Below, one piece after another: positions 5,271 to 8,365 of a stretch of DNA of 8,365 nucleotides (the first letter of the stretch is position 1; each line of letters begins with the position of its first letter). Both the position numbers and the translations under genes were made by a program. Under the pieces are notes generated by a model. It saw only the letters and a list, made by a program, of their open reading frames with translations. It was not told where the DNA came from and ran no database searches. This stretch comes from an uncultured Saprospiraceae bacterium (GTDB taxonomy: Bacteria; Bacteroidota; Bacteroidia; Chitinophagales; Saprospiraceae), in the NCBI GenBank assembly GCA_937959375.1, contig CALGLS010000302.1:1-8365 (forward strand). The letters run 5' to 3'.

Positions 5271-8200
5271 ATGAATATAAAAATTATCTCCGCAGGAGCA
5301 GGTTCCGGGAAAACATATCGACTCACCGAAGAAATGGTTAAGCTACTCCAAGAGGGCGTACGTGCCAACGGGATCATCGCCACTACCTTTACCAATAAGG
5401 CTGCTGCCGAATTACAAGAGCGAGTCCGCATTCGTTTGTTAGAGGAAGGTTTGCCTGAGGCGGCAAATGATTTGACCAACGCACTCATCGGGACGGTACA
5501 CGGACTTGGAGTGAAACTGCTCAAGCGCTTTGCATTTGAAGCAGGTGTTTCGCCGGAGGTAGATATCATTGCTGATGAAGACCAACAGATTTTGTTTAAC
5601 AAATCATTGGCGACGGTGCTTACGCAAAAGCGAATCGAGGATATGGAATACCTCAGTGAGCGGATTGGCCTCAATAGCAATGATCGTTACGATTGGCGAA
5701 AAGAAGTAAAAAACTTAACCGATGTAGCTCGTGGAAATAATTTTTCGACCGAAGTATTGGAAAAAAGTAAGGTGCTCTCTTTTGAATCGTTTAGCAAGTT
5801 TTTGAGTAAGCAAACCAAGACCTCTCCGGAAGCGCTGAATAAGAAGTTAGAGGAATTGCTAGATCAATCAATCAGCAATATTGAGGCAAATGCAGATGCG
5901 ACAAAAACGACAGTGACTGCCACTAATATTCTAAAAGGCATTCGAAATAATCTTCGACTAAAAGGTTCGTTGAATTGGCATGAGTGGGTGAAAGTTTCAA
6001 AATCAAAAGTAGGAGCTAAAAGTCGCGGAGACGTAGAAGAACTAATCGAATTTGCGAAAGCACATGACGCACATCCTGAGTTTCATAAAGACATTCAAAA
6101 TTACTTGTACTATATTTTCGAAATTGTGATTGCTGCAATTGAAGAGTACGACAATTATAAAAAACAACGTGGTTTGATTGACTACATTGACATGGAAATG
6201 TTGGTGCGGAAGTTATTAGAAAATGAGGAAGTGGTGCAAGTACTGTCAGAAGAAATTGACTTACTGATGGTAGATGAATTCCAAGATACCAATCCAATTC
6301 AGTTGGAAATATTTTTGAAACTTTCTAGCATTGTCAAGCATTCGATTTGGGTGGGTGACCCCAAACAATCCATCTATGGTTTCCGTGGTGCTGACCCAAA
6401 ATTGATGCAAGAAATTATCCGACAAACGGGTGGAATAAAAGAAGAAGACATTCAAAAACATTCTTGGCGATCACGAGAGGATATTGTCAACTTGACAAAC
6501 GCGCTTTTTACAAAAGCATTTCACATGTTGCCGAAAGAGCAGGTGGCTTTGGAAGCGAAACGTACCAAGGCGGATAATCCAACGGATCCCAATTTCAAAG
6601 CAGAGCCTATTCAACTAAGTGATGCAATTCACCACTGGCATTTTGAGTTTGATGGCGAAGGGCGAATGCCTGGTAAACCTTGGATGGAAAATTGTATTGC
6701 TTCTTCCGTCAAACGTTTGTTATTAGATCGTGATGTGATGTTTTTGCCGAAAGGCGAAACAACCACTAAAAAAATAAAGGCAGGAGATATTGCAGTGCTT
6801 TGTCGTTCCAATGCGGAATGCATAGCTGTCGCAGAATGTTTGCATCGAGCTGGGTTGAAGGCAGCGATTGCCCGCGTAGGTTTGTTGTTTACAGCTGAGG
6901 CTAAATTGGTGTTGGCTTGTCTTAAATTTATTTTACATCGTTCCGACTCATTGTCGATTGCAGAAATTTTGCATTTGACAAACGAGATGAATACCGAAGA
7001 AATTATCGAAGATCGATTAGAGTATTTGGAAAAACCAGAAAACCAAAACTCTTGGAACGAACGCTGGGCAGAAAAAAATAAGTACATCCAACGTTTACAC
7101 GAATTACGAGAACAAGTAGCCGATTTATCCGGTGCAGAAATTTTAGATCTGGTGATAGAAGAATTGGATTTGAAACGTGTGATTGCCTCTTGGGGCAAAA
7201 CAGAACAGCGGATGGCCAACGTGGATATGTTGCGACATTACGCCTTGCACTATGAAGAGGCGAGTAACCGTTTGCATGCGGCGGCTTCCTTAGGTGGTTT
7301 TCTGTTGTGGTTGAGTGATCAAGCAGGAAATGAAAAGGATGCACAAGGTTCTGGCGCTGGCCCTGATGCCGTAAACGTAATGACTTACCACAAAAGTAAA
7401 GGGTTGGAATGGCCCGTTGTGATTTGTCATAGTTTAGAAGGTAAACCGCGTGAATCGGTTTTTGGTATCAGCATCATTTCTGAAAGTGAAAAAGTTGATT
7501 TGAATAACTTGCTCGGTAACCGTTGGATTCGATATTGGGTCAATCCATATGGGGTGCAAGGAAAAAATACCTTGTTGGATGAACGCATAAAAGCAAGTGA
7601 GACTTTCGCTGAAACGAAAAAAAATGCGCTAGAAGAAGATGCTCGTTTGCTTTATGTTGGTGTCACTCGAGCCCGCGACTATCTTATTTTTCCAACTCGA
7701 AAAGCAGTAACCAATTGGTTGAATCGAGTTTGGCACGAAGGTCAGGGTGATTATCCAACCTTACAAGAAGACGAGGCGAATACCCCCTGGGATTGGAATG
7801 GTCTTCCTGTTGCAAAGAATACGGATGTTGAATTTTTTCCGAGAGATTTTGCTACTGCAGACATCGCTGCTGAAAAGATTCCTTATCTCGCTGAGCGGAA
7901 TGGTATGAAGAATCAACTCAGTTATATGATTGATCCACAAGAGGAGTCTTTACCAAAAATGAAAATACAAACCAGTATTAGTTGCAGTGCTGGCCTTGAC
8001 GGAATAGAAGATTTGAATCGTTATGAACTTGGAAAGATGATGTGTGCATTTATTGTTGGAGATAATCCAAAATACGACGAAGTGTTACGAAATGATATAG
8101 CACAGGGGCATCTTGATCGTTATGAATTGTCGGAAGATTTGGAGGCTGTTGATTTGGTAAAAAGTTCTGCTTCTTTTTATAATCAATTGGATGATCAGTT

Positions 8201-8365
8201 TGAGTTTAAGAAAATGCAAAAGTTGTATCCTTTAAAGTTGGATCATCAGTTTAGGCGTTTTGAAGGGACAGCGGATTTCCTTTTGGAGACGGATACTGAC
8301 TTGGTGGTGATCCTAAATGATGATGCGGTTGGGAATGATAAGAAGTTGCGGAAGCGTGCGGAGAA
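5271..8365 (+). CDS. RecB/AddA-type UvrD-family helicase with degenerate nuclease-like C-terminus (3' end outside window)
   Basis: The frame opens at ATG 5271 and is uninterrupted for 1031 codons to the window edge. The start is fixed because the ATP-binding loop AGAGSGKT begins at residue 8. All SF1A helicase motifs are present: TFTNKAAAEL (39-48), GTVHGLG (74-80), VDEFQDT (334-340), WVGDPKQSIYGFRGAD (360-375), HSWRS (397-401), VMTYHKSKGLEW (703-714) and LLYVGVTRARD (793-803). Length and motif spacing match the AddA/RecB group, which unwinds DNA ends in double-strand-break repair, more than short UvrD or Rep. A RecB-like nuclease domain begins near residue 910, but its active-site positions look altered: Cys925 where GxxxH is expected, then GTAD with Asp1002 kept, then LNDDA (1015-1019) where (I/L)DxK is expected. 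The gene shares nothing visible with the cluster upstream and is separated from it by the palindrome. An AddB-like partner is not in the window. The ATG has an A-rich leader without Shine-Dalgarno. Confidence 0.92.
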   Translation, partial: MNIKIISAGAGSGKTYRLTEEMVKLLQEGVRANGIIATTFTNKAAAELQERVRIRLLEEGLPEAANDLTNALIGTVHGLGVKLLKRFAFEAGVSPEVDIIADEDQQILFNKSLATVLTQKRIEDMEYLSERIGLNSNDRYDWRKEVKNLTDVARGNNFSTEVLEKSKVLSFESFSKFLSKQTKTSPEALNKKLEELLDQSISNIEANADATKTTVTATNILKGIRNNLRLKGSLNWHEWVKVSKSKVGAKSRGDVEELIEFAKAHDAHPEFHKDIQNYLYYIFEIVIAAIEEYDNYKKQRGLIDYIDMEMLVRKLLENEEVVQVLSEEIDLLMVDEFQDTNPIQLEIFLKLSSIVKHSIWVGDPKQSIYGFRGADPKLMQEIIRQTGGIKEEDIQKHSWRSREDIVNLTNALFTKAFHMLPKEQVALEAKRTKADNPTDPNFKAEPIQLSDAIHHWHFEFDGEGRMPGKPWMENCIASSVKRLLLDRDVMFLPKGETTTKKIKAGDIAVLCRSNAECIAVAECLHRAGLKAAIARVGLLFTAEAKLVLACLKFILHRSDSLSIAEILHLTNEMNTEEIIEDRLEYLEKPENQNSWNERWAEKNKYIQRLHELREQVADLSGAEILDLVIEELDLKRVIASWGKTEQRMANVDMLRHYALHYEEASNRLHAAASLGGFLLWLSDQAGNEKDAQGSGAGPDAVNVMTYHKSKGLEWPVVICHSLEGKPRESVFGISIISESEKVDLNNLLGNRWIRYWVNPYGVQGKNTLLDERIKASETFAETKKNALEEDARLLYVGVTRARDYLIFPTRKAVTNWLNRVWHEGQGDYPTLQEDEANTPWDWNGLPVAKNTDVEFFPRDFATADIAAEKIPYLAERNGMKNQLSYMIDPQEESLPKMKIQTSISCSAGLDGIEDLNRYELGKMMCAFIVGDNPKYDEVLRNDIAQGHLDRYELSEDLEAVDLVKSSASFYNQLDDQFEFKKMQKLYPLKLDHQFRRFEGTADFLLETDTDLVVILNDDAVGNDKKLRKRAE

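Noticed and set aside
5171..5680. Open frame of 169 codons on the minus strand
   Set aside because: It lies opposite the helicase ATP-binding region and the palindrome, has no recognisable domain, and ends in repeat-encoded ELELEWEL-like low complexity.
6629..7219. Open frame of 196 codons on the minus strand
   Set aside because: It is antisense to the conserved helicase core; its composition is Ser/Arg/Lys-rich without family motifs, as expected of a shadow frame.

Overview
The window looks like a Bacteroidota genome, most likely a flavobacterium-like lineage. The signs are moderate-to-low GC, A-rich translation leaders without clear Shine-Dalgarno sequences, a signal peptide ending in the typical '...LAQN', and a gene set of DUF1501, planctomycete-type cytochrome c and chitobiase-C/discoidin modules that Bacteroidota share with Planctomycetota. 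This assignment rests on recognised families and style; no search was run. All genes that can be supported lie on the + strand.

Left part (1-1978): the 3' end of a DUF1501 gene (alkaline-phosphatase/sulfatase-like fold, start outside the window) is followed after about 60 bases by a Tat-exported six-bladed NHL-type beta-propeller. Next comes a 244-base gene-free stretch (1979-2222) made of repeats: four heptamers directly after the stop codon, two small hairpins, and five imperfect nonamers.

Middle (2223-5113): two genes overlap by one base (TAATG). The first encodes a secreted stand-alone module of a chitobiase-C/Fn3-associated-like domain plus a discoidin-like domain. The second encodes a large membrane protein that joins a four-helix DUF2231-like domain, a one-heme planctomycete-type cytochrome c, leucine-rich repeats, and a second copy of the same C-terminal module. 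The left and middle genes together look like an exported, redox-linked cluster acting at or outside the inner membrane, possibly on glycans. Its substrate cannot be read from the sequence.

Boundary (5113-5230): a 100-base imperfect palindrome has a 20-bp core hairpin, and its arms are hexanucleotide tandem repeats. It separates the cluster from the next gene and may terminate transcription.

Right part (5271-8365, running off the end): a RecB/AddA-type UvrD-family helicase with all helicase motifs intact. In its C-terminal nuclease-like domain, the expected His, second Asp and Lys of the RecB nuclease appear replaced by Cys, Asn and Asp. This suggests a nuclease-dead end-processing helicase and is one of the most checkable observations here.

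I saw no tRNA, rRNA, CRISPR array, transposase or phage gene.
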